Assembly: GCA_963922875.1 (NCBI GenBank) | Contig: CAWUJH010000005.1 | Coordinates: 124,001-188,000 of the forward strand | Direction of reading: 5' to 3' | DNA from: Ketobacter sp963922875 | Lineage (GTDB): Bacteria; Pseudomonadota; Gammaproteobacteria; Pseudomonadales; Ketobacteraceae | DNA: 64,000 nucleotides | Part shown: positions 42,309 to 50,932 of the stretch, piece after piece | Numbering within the stretch: the stretch's first letter is position 1 | How the letters are laid out: each line of letters begins with the position of its first letter | The notes under the pieces: model-generated | What the model was told of the DNA's origin: nothing | The model's database searches: none | What the model saw: the letters and a program-made list of their open reading frames with translations, nothing else | Program-made: the position numbers and the translations under genes

Positions 42309-43135
42309 AAAGTAAGGCTTCCATCGTACACTGTGGTCGCGGGGCCAGTCATCAAAACCGAATGCCCTTCACCAGGCCATTCGATTTGCAGTACTCCCCC
42401 AGGCAGTTCAACGTTAACTCTATCATCTACAAGATTAGCAGCATTTGCTATAACTGCAGCAGCACAAGCACCCGTGCCGCAGGCTTTTGTTTCCCCAACG
42501 CCACGTTCAAATACGCGTAAGCGAATAGTGTTTCGGTTTACCACCTGACAAAACCCGATATTAGCCCGGTTTGGGAAGCGGGAATGCCTTTCCAATAAAG
42601 GCCCAAGTGTTGCTACGGGGGCGGTTGCCACATTGTCAACGAATAGAACCCCGTGGGGGTTGCCCATGGATACGCAACCCAATTCCACAATATCCGCTCC
42701 CACGCAAAATTGATACTTGGGCTGGCGTTGCTTTGCCTGCAGAGGAATAAGGTTTGGCTCAAATTCTGGCTGTCCCATATCAACGGTGACTTGGCCATCA
42801 TCCCGCAGTTGGAGTTTGATGATGCCACCGTGGGTTTCTACTGGGATAATGTGTTTGTGGGTAAGGCCTTTTTCGTGGACAAAGCGGGCAAAACAGCGGG
42901 CTCCATTGCCGCATTGTTCCACTTCATTGCCATCGGCATTAAATATTCGATAGCGAAAATCCACATCAGGAGACATGGGGGGGCTAACCAGTAACAACTG
43001 GTCAAACCCGACCCCAGTTTTTCGGTCGGCAAGCTGTTGAATCTGATCGGTGCTCAGACTGACATTTTGGGTGACCTGATTGATCACCATGAAATCATTG
43101 CCAAGCCCATGCATTTTTGTAAATTCAACGATCAT
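42305..43135 (-). CDS. dapF: Diaminopimelate epimerase
   Basis: 276 residues. TKMHGLGNDFMVI, the two catalytic cysteines in EQCGNGARCFARF and KACGTGACAAA, and GGIIKLQLRDDGQVTVDMGQP. Interconverts LL- and meso-diaminopimelate for lysine and peptidoglycan. Overlaps DUF484 by 4 bp. Confidence 0.97.
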   Translation of the reverse strand: MIVEFTKMHGLGNDFMVINQVTQNVSLSTDQIQQLADRKTGVGFDQLLLVSPPMSPDVDFRYRIFNADGNEVEQCGNGARCFARFVHEKGLTHKHIIPVETHGGIIKLQLRDDGQVTVDMGQPEFEPNLIPLQAKQRQPKYQFCVGADIVELGCVSMGNPHGVLFVDNVATAPVATLGPLLERHSRFPNRANIGFCQVVNRNTIRLRVFERGVGETKACGTGACAAAVIANAANLVDDRVNVELPGGVLQIEWPGEGHSVLMTGPATTVYDGSLTL

Positions 43136-43140
43136 AAGAG

Positions 43141-44388
43141 TCAGGGTACCAAGGATTCTAAAGCGAATTGATCGGCGAAGGTTTCCCTCCGACGAATAGT
43201 GTAGAACTGATCTTTGTCTACCATGATTTCAGGTGCTCGGTTGCGAGTATTGTAATTAGAGCTCATCACAAATCCGTAAGCGCCGGCAGAACAAATAGCC
43301 AGCAAGTCTCCGGGCTGTAAACTCAGTAGCCGGTCTTGTCCGAGAAAATCCCCCGTTTCACACACGGGCCCAACCACATCATACATTTCTTCTGGTGCCT
43401 TGGAGAATTCTTTTAGCGGAATAATGGCCTGCCAGGCACTATACAATGAAGGCCGAATAAGATCGTTCATGGCCCCATCCACCACTGCGAAATTCTTCAC
43501 CGATGTAGACTTAAGCAATTGTACTTCTGTCACCATGATACCGGCATTGGCGGCGATAGCACGTCCGGGCTCCATCACTATTTTTAGGGGTCTGTTGCCC
43601 AGCTTATTCAATAGTGCCTGCACATACTCTCCGGGGGTTGGCGGCACTTCGTCACGGTAGCGAACGCCCAAGCCACCACCGATATCCAGATGTTCCAAAT
43701 GAATTCCTTGCTCTGACAATTGATCAATGTGGCTCAACAAGCGATCCAGTGCATCCATAAAGGGAGCAACGCTAGTTAGCTGCGATCCGATATGACAGTC
43801 TATGCCGCTTACTTTAATATGGGGCAGGGCAGCGGCTCTGGCAAATACCTCTGCGGCCCGGTCGATCTCGATGCCAAATTTATTTTGCTTTAGACCGGTG
43901 GAAATATAGGGGTGAGTTTGTGCATCTACGTCAGGATTAACGCGTAGGGAAATGGCCGCAACCTGGTTTAGCTCAGCGGCCACCTGGTTCAGTATTTCCA
44001 GTTCGGCTTCAGATTCCACGTTGAAGCAGTGAACGCCGACCTCGAGTGCGCGGCGCATTTCAGCGGGCAATTTACCTACACCGGAGAAAACTACTTTGGC
44101 GGGATCACCTCCTGCGAGCAGGACCCGTTCCAGCTCACCCACTGACACAATATCAAAACCCGCGCCCAATTTTGCCAAGACGCTGAGTACAGCCAGGTTA
44201 GAATTGGCTTTGACGGCATAGCAAACTAAGTGTGGATGACTGCCAAAGGCTTCATCAAATGCTTTCCAGTTCTGTTCGAGGCTGCGCCGTGAATAGATAT
44301 AACAGGGAGTTCCCACTGTTGTGGCGATTTGAGATACGGCTAAGTCTTCCACAAACAGTTCGCCGTTTTGGTAATAAAATGGGGTCAT
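43141..44388 (-). CDS. lysA: Diaminopimelate decarboxylase
   Basis: 415 residues. PLP Lys in CYAVKANSNLAVL, GIDCHIGSQLT, GGGLGVRY, VMEPGRAIAANAG, GPVCETGDFLG and AGAYGFVMSSNYN. Final step of lysine synthesis. Coupled to lptM (4-bp overlap) and dapF. Confidence 0.97.
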   Translation of the reverse strand: MTPFYYQNGELFVEDLAVSQIATTVGTPCYIYSRRSLEQNWKAFDEAFGSHPHLVCYAVKANSNLAVLSVLAKLGAGFDIVSVGELERVLLAGGDPAKVVFSGVGKLPAEMRRALEVGVHCFNVESEAELEILNQVAAELNQVAAISLRVNPDVDAQTHPYISTGLKQNKFGIEIDRAAEVFARAAALPHIKVSGIDCHIGSQLTSVAPFMDALDRLLSHIDQLSEQGIHLEHLDIGGGLGVRYRDEVPPTPGEYVQALLNKLGNRPLKIVMEPGRAIAANAGIMVTEVQLLKSTSVKNFAVVDGAMNDLIRPSLYSAWQAIIPLKEFSKAPEEMYDVVGPVCETGDFLGQDRLLSLQPGDLLAICSAGAYGFVMSSNYNTRNRAPEIMVDKDQFYTIRRRETFADQFALESLVP

Positions 44389-44576
44389 TCGGTCTTGATC
44401 TCTTGTGATTCGGTGTCTTTTTTCTTGGTTTCAGTTTCAGTCACAGTGGCGGGCTGACAGACACTGCAGGGTTTGGTGCTGTCTTCTGGTGGCAATTGAT
44501 CCGGTAAATATAAGCTGCCTTTTTGACCGCAACCGGTTAGCAGCCCAAGACCAATTAACAAAATAAGTGATTTCAC
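44385..44576 (-). CDS. lptM: LptM/LppL small lipoprotein
   Basis: 63 residues. Lipobox LLTGC with Cys16, then GQKGSLYLPDQLP, the conserved N-terminal patch of LptM (YifL), which helps LptD fold for LPS export. The tail is acidic/Lys-rich and adds an extra CSVC pair. Upstream of lysA as in many Gammaproteobacteria. Confidence 0.9.
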   Translation of the reverse strand: MKSLILLIGLGLLTGCGQKGSLYLPDQLPPEDSTKPCSVCQPATVTETETKKKDTESQEIKTE

Positions 44577-44664
44577 AATGACGTTCGGTGCTCCCAGCTT
44601 TGGATCCTAAAAATAGCCCACCATTATACCCGGCTAATGACGCCGGTGCGAATGTCGAGATGGC

Positions 44665-45114
44665 CTAGGAATCCGCAATACCTTGGCTTTGCTCCCATTG
44701 TTTCAACTCCGCGAACACCTGAGTGACGAACTCCGAAGTGCTCAAATGGGTCAACGATTGAAGCGATTTAGGTAATTCTTCAAGGTCGAGCCGGTATTTA
44801 AGCGACCAGCGTGCCAGCCCTATGATGACGTGGACTAGATCTTTACCCTTGCGGGTTAAATAGTAAAGCTTACGCCGCTTGTTGTCCGCAGGAATAGTGT
44901 AGCGAATCAGTTCGGCTTGCTGCAATTTAAGCAGACGATCGCTTAGAATATTGCTGGAAATACCCTCGCTACTACTAAGGAGTTCTCGATATTCGTGGCG
45001 CCCAAAAAGCATCAGATCGCGCACGATCAAGAGAGTCCAGTGGTCGCCCACAAGATCTAACCCGCAGGCAATAGGGCAGCTGGATTTGAGGCTGTGTTCT
45101 TTTTTTGCAACCAT
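44665..45114 (-). CDS. HxlR-family transcriptional regulator
   Basis: 149 residues from ATG 45114, which has GAGGA five bases upstream; a frame extension to 45198 would read through the operators. CPIACGLDLVGDHWTLLIVRDLMLFGRHEYRELLSSSEGISSNILSDRLLKL is the HxlR winged-helix signature, with conserved Cys residues 16 and 20 that in other members can sense electrophiles or oxidants. Divergent from the glutathione transferase gene; two palindromes lie between them. It probably represses both genes. Confidence 0.9.
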   Translation of the reverse strand: MVAKKEHSLKSSCPIACGLDLVGDHWTLLIVRDLMLFGRHEYRELLSSSEGISSNILSDRLLKLQQAELIRYTIPADNKRRKLYYLTRKGKDLVHVIIGLARWSLKYRLDLEELPKSLQSLTHLSTSEFVTQVFAELKQWEQSQGIADS

Positions 45115-45147
45115 TGTTTCCTCGATTCCAATATCTACCGGAAGGTT

Positions 45148-45164
45148 ACTTGCATTATGCAAGT
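45148..45164. promoter_or_regulatory. 17-bp palindromic operator 1
   Basis: ACTTGCATTATGCAAGT, perfect except for the central base, 33 bp before the HxlR start codon. Confidence 0.7.
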
Positions 45165-45183
45165 AAATTGGATAGCCTTGCGT

Positions 45184-45200
45184 AATTGCATAATGCAATT
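45184..45200. promoter_or_regulatory. 17-bp palindromic operator 2
   Basis: AATTGCATAATGCAATT, sharing the TTGCATWATGCAA core with operator 1; centres are 36 bp apart. Lies 41 bp before the glutathione transferase start. Confidence 0.7.
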
Positions 45201-45241
45201 ATAGTGATTTGGGTGTCAGGAAAACAAGGAGCGCTGGTAAA

Positions 45242-45865
45242 ATGTATACTTTTTATGGTTTTAACACCTTCAATACCATCAAAGTATTGTTAACGGCTGA
45301 GGAGCTAGGGTTGGATTATCGGCTGAAACTCCTTGATCCCACCAAGGGCGATTTACGGCAGCCTGAGCATAAGGCGCGGCACCCGTTGGCAAAGGCCCCA
45401 GTGTTAGAGCATGAGGGGCATCACTTAATTGAAAGCGCTTCTATTTGCCGTTATCTCGCCAATACCCAGAATCATAAACTGTATTCCAGTGACCCTTATA
45501 CTGCGGCTAAAATCGATCAAACAATGGATTTAATGGGTTACCACGCAGGCCATTGGTTAGCGATGGTGTTTTGGCAAGAAGTGATCTTAAAAAATTTTTT
45601 TGGTCGGGAGCCTAACGTTGATGAAATTACCAATGCGAAACAGATGCTGGAAAAAACGTTGCCGGCAATAGAGCGACTGTTAAGAGAAAATACCTATCTC
45701 TGTGGGCCGCAACTGACGATTGCGGATACTTTCAGTTTTGCTTATTTTCAAATTCAGGAAATAACGTCTGTGACACTGGATTCGTATCCAAAAATAACCG
45801 CTTGGTATGATTCGTTTAATCAGCGGCCTAGCGTAGCGGCGGTGAAAATTGCGTTGGCGGGTTAG
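45242..45865 (+). CDS. Glutathione S-transferase family protein
   Basis: 207 residues from ATG 45242 (AAGGAG upstream). Thioredoxin-like N-terminal domain with YTFYGFNTFNTIKVLLTAEELG, KAPVLEHEGHHLIESASICRYL (cis-Pro and the Glu-Ser glutathione-binding pair), then the helical C-terminal domain with YLCGPQLTIADTFSFAYFQ. The catalytic Ser/Cys position near residue 9-12 is unclear (FNTFNT). Probably detoxifies electrophiles sensed by the divergent HxlR regulator. Confidence 0.88.
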   Translation: MYTFYGFNTFNTIKVLLTAEELGLDYRLKLLDPTKGDLRQPEHKARHPLAKAPVLEHEGHHLIESASICRYLANTQNHKLYSSDPYTAAKIDQTMDLMGYHAGHWLAMVFWQEVILKNFFGREPNVDEITNAKQMLEKTLPAIERLLRENTYLCGPQLTIADTFSFAYFQIQEITSVTLDSYPKITAWYDSFNQRPSVAAVKIALAG

Positions 45866-48708
45866 GACTCTTTTAAGGCTTGGTTGATAGCGATTTCCAG
45901 TTTTTCTTTGTGTTGTAAATATTGAATGGTTTGCAGCGCTTCATTTTCTGCCAGCGTAAGTTGGCTCAAGTCCAAATCGGTGATGTAGCAAGGATAATGC
46001 TCATTATTTCGGCGTAAGGAAGCAATATGGGCCGCTACTGCAGCAAATAGAGCATCACCATACTCTAGTTGAGAGAACTCTTTGTTGTCACAATAAATAG
46101 TGTAAAAAATATCGCCTAACGAGCCTGTTTGAGCGATAGCCTGAACGTTGTGATAGTTGTCCATTTGTTGAAGTGGCGTAAAGTGTTTTCGGTGCGCTAC
46201 CATGTCACCCTGTTGTAGCCGTCCTATTTCGTAGTAAACCACTTTATGGCCTTGCTCAGTGGCTGATAGTGTGTATTTGCGACGCTGAATATTCTCCAGG
46301 AAATGACGAATAGGGTTAAGAACGGTATTTTCATTGAAAAAGTTCTTTTGGGTAAAGAAAATGGAGCCCATTTCATCGGCCACTATAATATCAGCCTTGT
46401 CGCCATTACGCTGGTAGAATACCTGTATACGATTCGCTGTATTCATCTTCGAGACTATTCGCAGAGGATGTTTTAGTAGCGCATTGCGATCAACTAGAAT
46501 AGGGCTGAATGCTCGCAGCGGTTCGCTCAGTGTTTCAATAAGCTCCCGATGAGTGCGCATGCCGCGTACAACTGGAGTTTCACCTTTGAACTGTAGAATG
46601 TAAGTGAATTGCTCGACTTCTAAGATATAACGAATATTCGGCTGCGCCATACCGCTGTAATAGCAGGAAATAATGTCTCGGAACAATTCTGTGACTCGGT
46701 TTTCAATAGAAATTGCGCGGGTCGCACAGTGGCAGCGAATTTCCAATTTAGGCAGTGGAATGGTGCCGTCTGGTGGAATTTGTCGCATGTAATTTACCAG
46801 GCAATCGATTAGTGCGTTGTCACCAAAATATTGCTGGCAAATGATTTCCCCCCAACTGTTTACCATAATTTGATCCACAGTAGATACCAGGTTATGGTGA
46901 AATGCGCTGTAACTTAAGGCATCACTCTGATCAGAAAGGCGGTGTATACCTTTTTGAGTCATGGGGCGCATAGGGTCGATGCCCGCATTTATAAATAGCG
47001 TTATGTGGCTAGGTATAGGCGGTGTTTCAAAGTTTTTCTGCGGCGGCGAGAACGTTCGGTTGGGAAAAATAGCTAATAATGATTGAGCCGTTTGATTCAG
47101 CTCATTTTCACTCATGTCTGTACCTTCAGCTTCTACAGACAGGCGAGTGTTTTGATCAATGATTTGATTGAAGTAGCACCAAGCCAGTAGCTCTATAATG
47201 CTGCGAGTTGTTTTAATAGGCGTCTGTTCAGAAATATCTTTTGGCTTGAGATAGCCTTGATAAGCCACCCATCGGTGATTAATTCTGTGCTCTTTGTCTA
47301 CTATATGATGAAATGAGAGGTTGAACTCTACTAAGCTGGTGGTAATGCCTGGATTTAGTAAATCAATTTTGCCACCTTTACGTTCAAAAGCAGCGTACAG
47401 TTTGCGTCCTAAAACATTTAAATCATCTTGGCTAATGGATGCCGCAATATTGTTTTCTCTGGCAAAACTGGAGAGAAATCGATAGCTATGGTTTAGTTCT
47501 CTCACGAGCTCTTGACGTTCCAGTCCGACCCGTTGAATTTTCCACTGTTTGCGGTTATCCAGTTCACGCAGATACTTTTCTTGCCAGCCCCATTCTCGAA
47601 CCAAGTGGCTCATTAATTGGCGGCGCCAATTGCCACTTTTCTGTTTTGTGGTGCGGCTCAGATTTTCCTGAACCTTGAAATAAAAACAGTGTCGAATTAG
47701 CTCTAGGCGCTGGTGTTCCTGGCGTGCCAAAAGGTAATGCTCAATTTTTCGATACAGCATTACATAAGGATCTAACTCATCAAGATTTAATTGGTCGGAG
47801 TAGATAGCTTTTTTGTAGGCCAAGCTTAGGCATTCCACCTCGGGATGTTCGCTGGCATAGACTTCTGTTAATACAATTTTAATGACAGACTTGTAGGGAG
47901 AGTCGATACCTTTATAAAGTTGCCATAGCCCAGCACCGATAAACTCACCCGCAGGGAAATCGGAAATACCGCCAAAATCAACACATTCTTCAGTACGAAT
48001 AAAACGCTTTTCGATCAGATGGGCGGCGAACTTGTCGTAATCCTTTTCGTTGTAACTGGGTATCATCCACCATAAGGGGGTGCGACCTGAAATGATGATG
48101 CTGGTTCGATAAAACTCATCCAGTAACAGATAATGTTGGGTGCTGCCACAGTCTTCGCCGGATAAATTACTACGGACTCCGTTACGAAATTTGATTGGGT
48201 TCATCAGAAAAAAATGTACTTCCAAACCAATTTGTTCTGCCCACTGCTCAATGTCAGTGAGCTTATCTTGTAATTCATCAATGCCTTGTTGACTAGTGGT
48301 GGGGTCGTAACAGACCCAAATGTCCATATCGCTACTATCTGAATGTGCTACCGTGCCGGTGCTACCCATTAAAAAGATGCTGAAAATTTTATCTTTTTGC
48401 ACCGACTTTTTACGGTATGAAAAGCTACGAGATATAGATTGGGCCGCCATTATACTATTTTTGTCTGGCGTAAAGCCGCTAACACCACAAGGTGTGGTGC
48501 TTGATATATAACCCGGTAAAGATGGGTGATTTAGATGGAGTAGTAGCGGCAAGGACTCGAGGAACTGGCGATGCCGGCTACTGAGAGTTGAGAGCATTCT
48601 ATCAAGGCGGCCACTATTAACCTCCAAGAACCGAGCTCTCAATTGTTTCAATAGCTTGCGATCAACACCTTCCTGCAGGTCAGGCGCTATGATTTTTAAC
48701 TGCGACAT
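45862..48708 (-). CDS. cyaA: Class I adenylate cyclase
   Basis: 948 residues. N-terminal catalytic domain with LMGSTGTVAHSDSSDMDIWVCYDP (nucleotidyltransferase G-S...D-x-D motif), SGEDCGSTQHYLLLDEFYRTSIIISGRTPLWW, and FPAGEFIGAGLWQLYKGIDSPYKSVIKI; a long C-terminal regulatory region follows. Makes cAMP for CRP/Vfr-type regulators. Overlaps the convergent transferase gene by 4 bp. No recognisable cyaY frataxin gene is beside it. Confidence 0.96.
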   Translation of the reverse strand: MSQLKIIAPDLQEGVDRKLLKQLRARFLEVNSGRLDRMLSTLSSRHRQFLESLPLLLHLNHPSLPGYISSTTPCGVSGFTPDKNSIMAAQSISRSFSYRKKSVQKDKIFSIFLMGSTGTVAHSDSSDMDIWVCYDPTTSQQGIDELQDKLTDIEQWAEQIGLEVHFFLMNPIKFRNGVRSNLSGEDCGSTQHYLLLDEFYRTSIIISGRTPLWWMIPSYNEKDYDKFAAHLIEKRFIRTEECVDFGGISDFPAGEFIGAGLWQLYKGIDSPYKSVIKIVLTEVYASEHPEVECLSLAYKKAIYSDQLNLDELDPYVMLYRKIEHYLLARQEHQRLELIRHCFYFKVQENLSRTTKQKSGNWRRQLMSHLVREWGWQEKYLRELDNRKQWKIQRVGLERQELVRELNHSYRFLSSFARENNIAASISQDDLNVLGRKLYAAFERKGGKIDLLNPGITTSLVEFNLSFHHIVDKEHRINHRWVAYQGYLKPKDISEQTPIKTTRSIIELLAWCYFNQIIDQNTRLSVEAEGTDMSENELNQTAQSLLAIFPNRTFSPPQKNFETPPIPSHITLFINAGIDPMRPMTQKGIHRLSDQSDALSYSAFHHNLVSTVDQIMVNSWGEIICQQYFGDNALIDCLVNYMRQIPPDGTIPLPKLEIRCHCATRAISIENRVTELFRDIISCYYSGMAQPNIRYILEVEQFTYILQFKGETPVVRGMRTHRELIETLSEPLRAFSPILVDRNALLKHPLRIVSKMNTANRIQVFYQRNGDKADIIVADEMGSIFFTQKNFFNENTVLNPIRHFLENIQRRKYTLSATEQGHKVVYYEIGRLQQGDMVAHRKHFTPLQQMDNYHNVQAIAQTGSLGDIFYTIYCDNKEFSQLEYGDALFAAVAAHIASLRRNNEHYPCYITDLDLSQLTLAENEALQTIQYLQHKEKLEIAINQALKES

Positions 48709-48882
48709 AAATCACAGTATAGGAACGGTTTCAAAATTTGCCTGTTTAGAATGGGCTTGGGACCTAAATGGATACCGATTTTAGTTAGGGGGCGCTAGAC
48801 TGCCTTGGATTGGCCGCGAAGCCTTTGCTTGCCGCTTTGTTAGCCGTTACCATCATTATTAAATATTACTCGGAAGATCAAA

Positions 48883-49923
48883 ATGTTAGGTAGCACTTCA
48901 GTGAAGAAATGCAGGTGGCGTCCAGTCTGGGCCTTGGTCGCCTTGATGGCCAGCGCCGCCCAGGCAGAAGAGGCGTTGCCGGATATCGAGCAGGCAAAGC
49001 GAAATGAAGATTGTTTGCGGGAATTGATGGTTAATGCAAGCCCAACAATGACCTTGGGAGAGCTCCAGGAAGAATGCCGAATTATTGATAGACAGGTAGT
49101 CGACAAAACCTACTCCAAGGCGGCATCTCGAGAAATTATGGAACGTCGTTCTCAGTGGAATCCATTTGTCGTTACGGCTCATCGTAAGAATTACCTATTA
49201 CCTTTAACTTACGCCAAAGACCCTAATAAGGATGTCTATAACGAGACTTTAGGAATAGATAATCTGGATCGCACGGAAGCAAAATTGCAGATTAGTTTGA
49301 AAGTACCACTGACCAGCGCGGATATTTTCGTGGTGGGAGATTCCCTGCATTTTGCCTTTACCCTAAAGGCCTTTTGGCAGGTTTACAATAAGGATTACTC
49401 CTCCCCATTTAGAGAAACCAATTATCGGCCAGAGCTATTTTATGAGTTCCCTATAGAGCAAAACTGGCTAGAAGCCGATACCTCTATTGCGCTGGGTATT
49501 GAGCATGAGTCGAATGGTCGTTCCCAGCTCCTAAGCCGCAGTTGGAATCGCTTGTATCTCAACTTTGCCTTTGCAAAAGAGGATTATTTAATTGAGTTTC
49601 GGCCTTGGTATAGAATTCCGGAAGATCCAAAAGATTCGCCAGAGGATCCAAAGGGAGATGATAATCCGGATATCTATCGATACATGGGGTACTTTGAGCT
49701 GCATGGTATCTGGAAACGGGATCAGATAGATTACTCGCTCATGCTACGCAATAATTTGAATTCACCAAACTATGGCGCCATTCAAGTGGAGGTGGGATTT
49801 CCCCTTTGGGGCCGTATTCGTGGCATGGCCCAGTTTTTCAGTGGCTATGGGGAGAGTTTAATTGATTACGATCATCACGTGGATCGCATAGGGATTGGTA
49901 TTATGCTGACAGATACGCTTTAA
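48883..49923 (+). CDS. pldA: Outer-membrane phospholipase A (OMPLA)
   Basis: 346 residues. Signal peptide ends at AQA-EEALP. A 70-residue N-terminal extension precedes the 12-strand barrel. The catalytic triad is readable as His208 and Ser210 in GIEHESNG and Asn222 in SRSWNRLY; the Ser-Asn spacing of 12 equals that of E. coli PldA. Later GYGESLIDYDHH. Calcium-dependent, dimerisation-activated hydrolysis of phospholipids that reach the outer leaflet. First of three envelope genes here. Confidence 0.9.
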   Translation: MLGSTSVKKCRWRPVWALVALMASAAQAEEALPDIEQAKRNEDCLRELMVNASPTMTLGELQEECRIIDRQVVDKTYSKAASREIMERRSQWNPFVVTAHRKNYLLPLTYAKDPNKDVYNETLGIDNLDRTEAKLQISLKVPLTSADIFVVGDSLHFAFTLKAFWQVYNKDYSSPFRETNYRPELFYEFPIEQNWLEADTSIALGIEHESNGRSQLLSRSWNRLYLNFAFAKEDYLIEFRPWYRIPEDPKDSPEDPKGDDNPDIYRYMGYFELHGIWKRDQIDYSLMLRNNLNSPNYGAIQVEVGFPLWGRIRGMAQFFSGYGESLIDYDHHVDRIGIGIMLTDTL

Positions 49924-49980
49924 ACTAGCGTTATAAAAGGTGTATAAAAAGGTGTTTATAAAAAGAAGGATGGGTGGATT

Positions 49981-50316
49981 ATGAAATTTAAACGACTTAC
50001 CTCGGGATCGCTGCTGGCTGTGGTTTTGTTGTCTGGGTTTTCGTCAGGATTGTTATCTGGATGCGCTTCAGTGGTACCCGTGGGTATTTTGTACACCAAT
50101 ATTGACTTGCCGATGGAAACCACGGCCAATGGGGTTAACACAAAAGTGGGGGTGGCCACCTGCCAGAGTTACTTGGCTTTAGTGGCTACCGGAGACTGCT
50201 CTGTGGCAGCGGCCAAAAAAAATGGTGAGATTACTGAAGTGACTCACATGGATTGGAGCACGGAAAGCATTCTCGGTATCATTGGCCACTATAAGTTGAC
50301 GGTCTATGGAAATTAA
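49981..50316 (+). CDS. TRL-family lipoprotein
   Basis: 111 residues. Lipobox LLSGC with Cys28. The mature part GILYTNIDLPMETT, KVGVATCQSYLALVATGDCSVAAAKKNGEITEVTHMD, and HYKLTVYGN fit the TRL (PF13146-like) pattern. Function unknown. Its end overlaps the next lipoprotein gene by 11 bp. Confidence 0.82.
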   Translation: MKFKRLTSGSLLAVVLLSGFSSGLLSGCASVVPVGILYTNIDLPMETTANGVNTKVGVATCQSYLALVATGDCSVAAAKKNGEITEVTHMDWSTESILGIIGHYKLTVYGN

Positions 50317-50932
50317 AGTAAGGGCTGCGGGTGATTATCGATGGCTATTCATCGTCGCGTTGACGGGGTTGCTTGTTGCTTGTGCCACTCATTATCCGGT
50401 GTCTGTGGATTATGATAATCAATATCCTTTTGCCGAGTTGGGTAGTTATGCACTTATCGAACCCGATGGCATTAAAACCACTCGCGATGACTTGCTGAAA
50501 GGACGAGTGAAAGAGGCCATCCAGCAACAAATGGAAGCGAAAGGTTGGCAGTCTGTGGCGCAAGGCTCAGCGAGCATTTGGATCAGTTTTTTTGTAACCA
50601 ATCAGAGCAAGCAGGACGTCCGAACTTATCAAACCTACAATAGCTATTATGGCTACTCTCGTTGTTATCTGTGCGCACATACTATGACACCTCTATTAGC
50701 CACTGACACCTATGTGGTGGATTATGCCGAGAAGACTTTGGTGATTGATTTTGTTGATCCGCAAACCAATACCTTAAAATGGCGGGGTAAAACTCGTACT
50801 AGAATTGCCCAGCAAGCGGAGGATAACTTGTCCGTTACTGAGAGAATAGAGCGGGTTAATGCGGCGGTGGCGGCTATATTAAGCCGTTTTCCACCACCGC
50901 AGGAAAATGTCGTTAAAACGGATCAGCTCTAG
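50306..50932 (+). CDS. DUF4136 lipoprotein (second in window)
   Basis: 208 residues. Lipobox LVAC, Cys26. YPVSVDYDNQYPFAELGSYALIEPDG, RVKEAIQQQMEAKGWQSV, ASIWISFFVTNQSKQDVRTY, VIDFVDPQTNTLKWRGKTRTRIAQ are DUF4136 features. A local Tyr/Cys-rich insert (YNSYYGYSRCYLCAH) is unusual. Coupled to the TRL gene and convergent with argH (4-bp overlap). Confidence 0.85.
   Translation: MEIKVRAAGDYRWLFIVALTGLLVACATHYPVSVDYDNQYPFAELGSYALIEPDGIKTTRDDLLKGRVKEAIQQQMEAKGWQSVAQGSASIWISFFVTNQSKQDVRTYQTYNSYYGYSRCYLCAHTMTPLLATDTYVVDYAEKTLVIDFVDPQTNTLKWRGKTRTRIAQQAEDNLSVTERIERVNAAVAAILSRFPPPQENVVKTDQL

Noticed and set aside
45115..45198. N-terminal extension of the HxlR regulator
   Set aside because: It would translate through both palindromic operators; ATG 45114 has GAGGA upstream and the expected family N-terminus.
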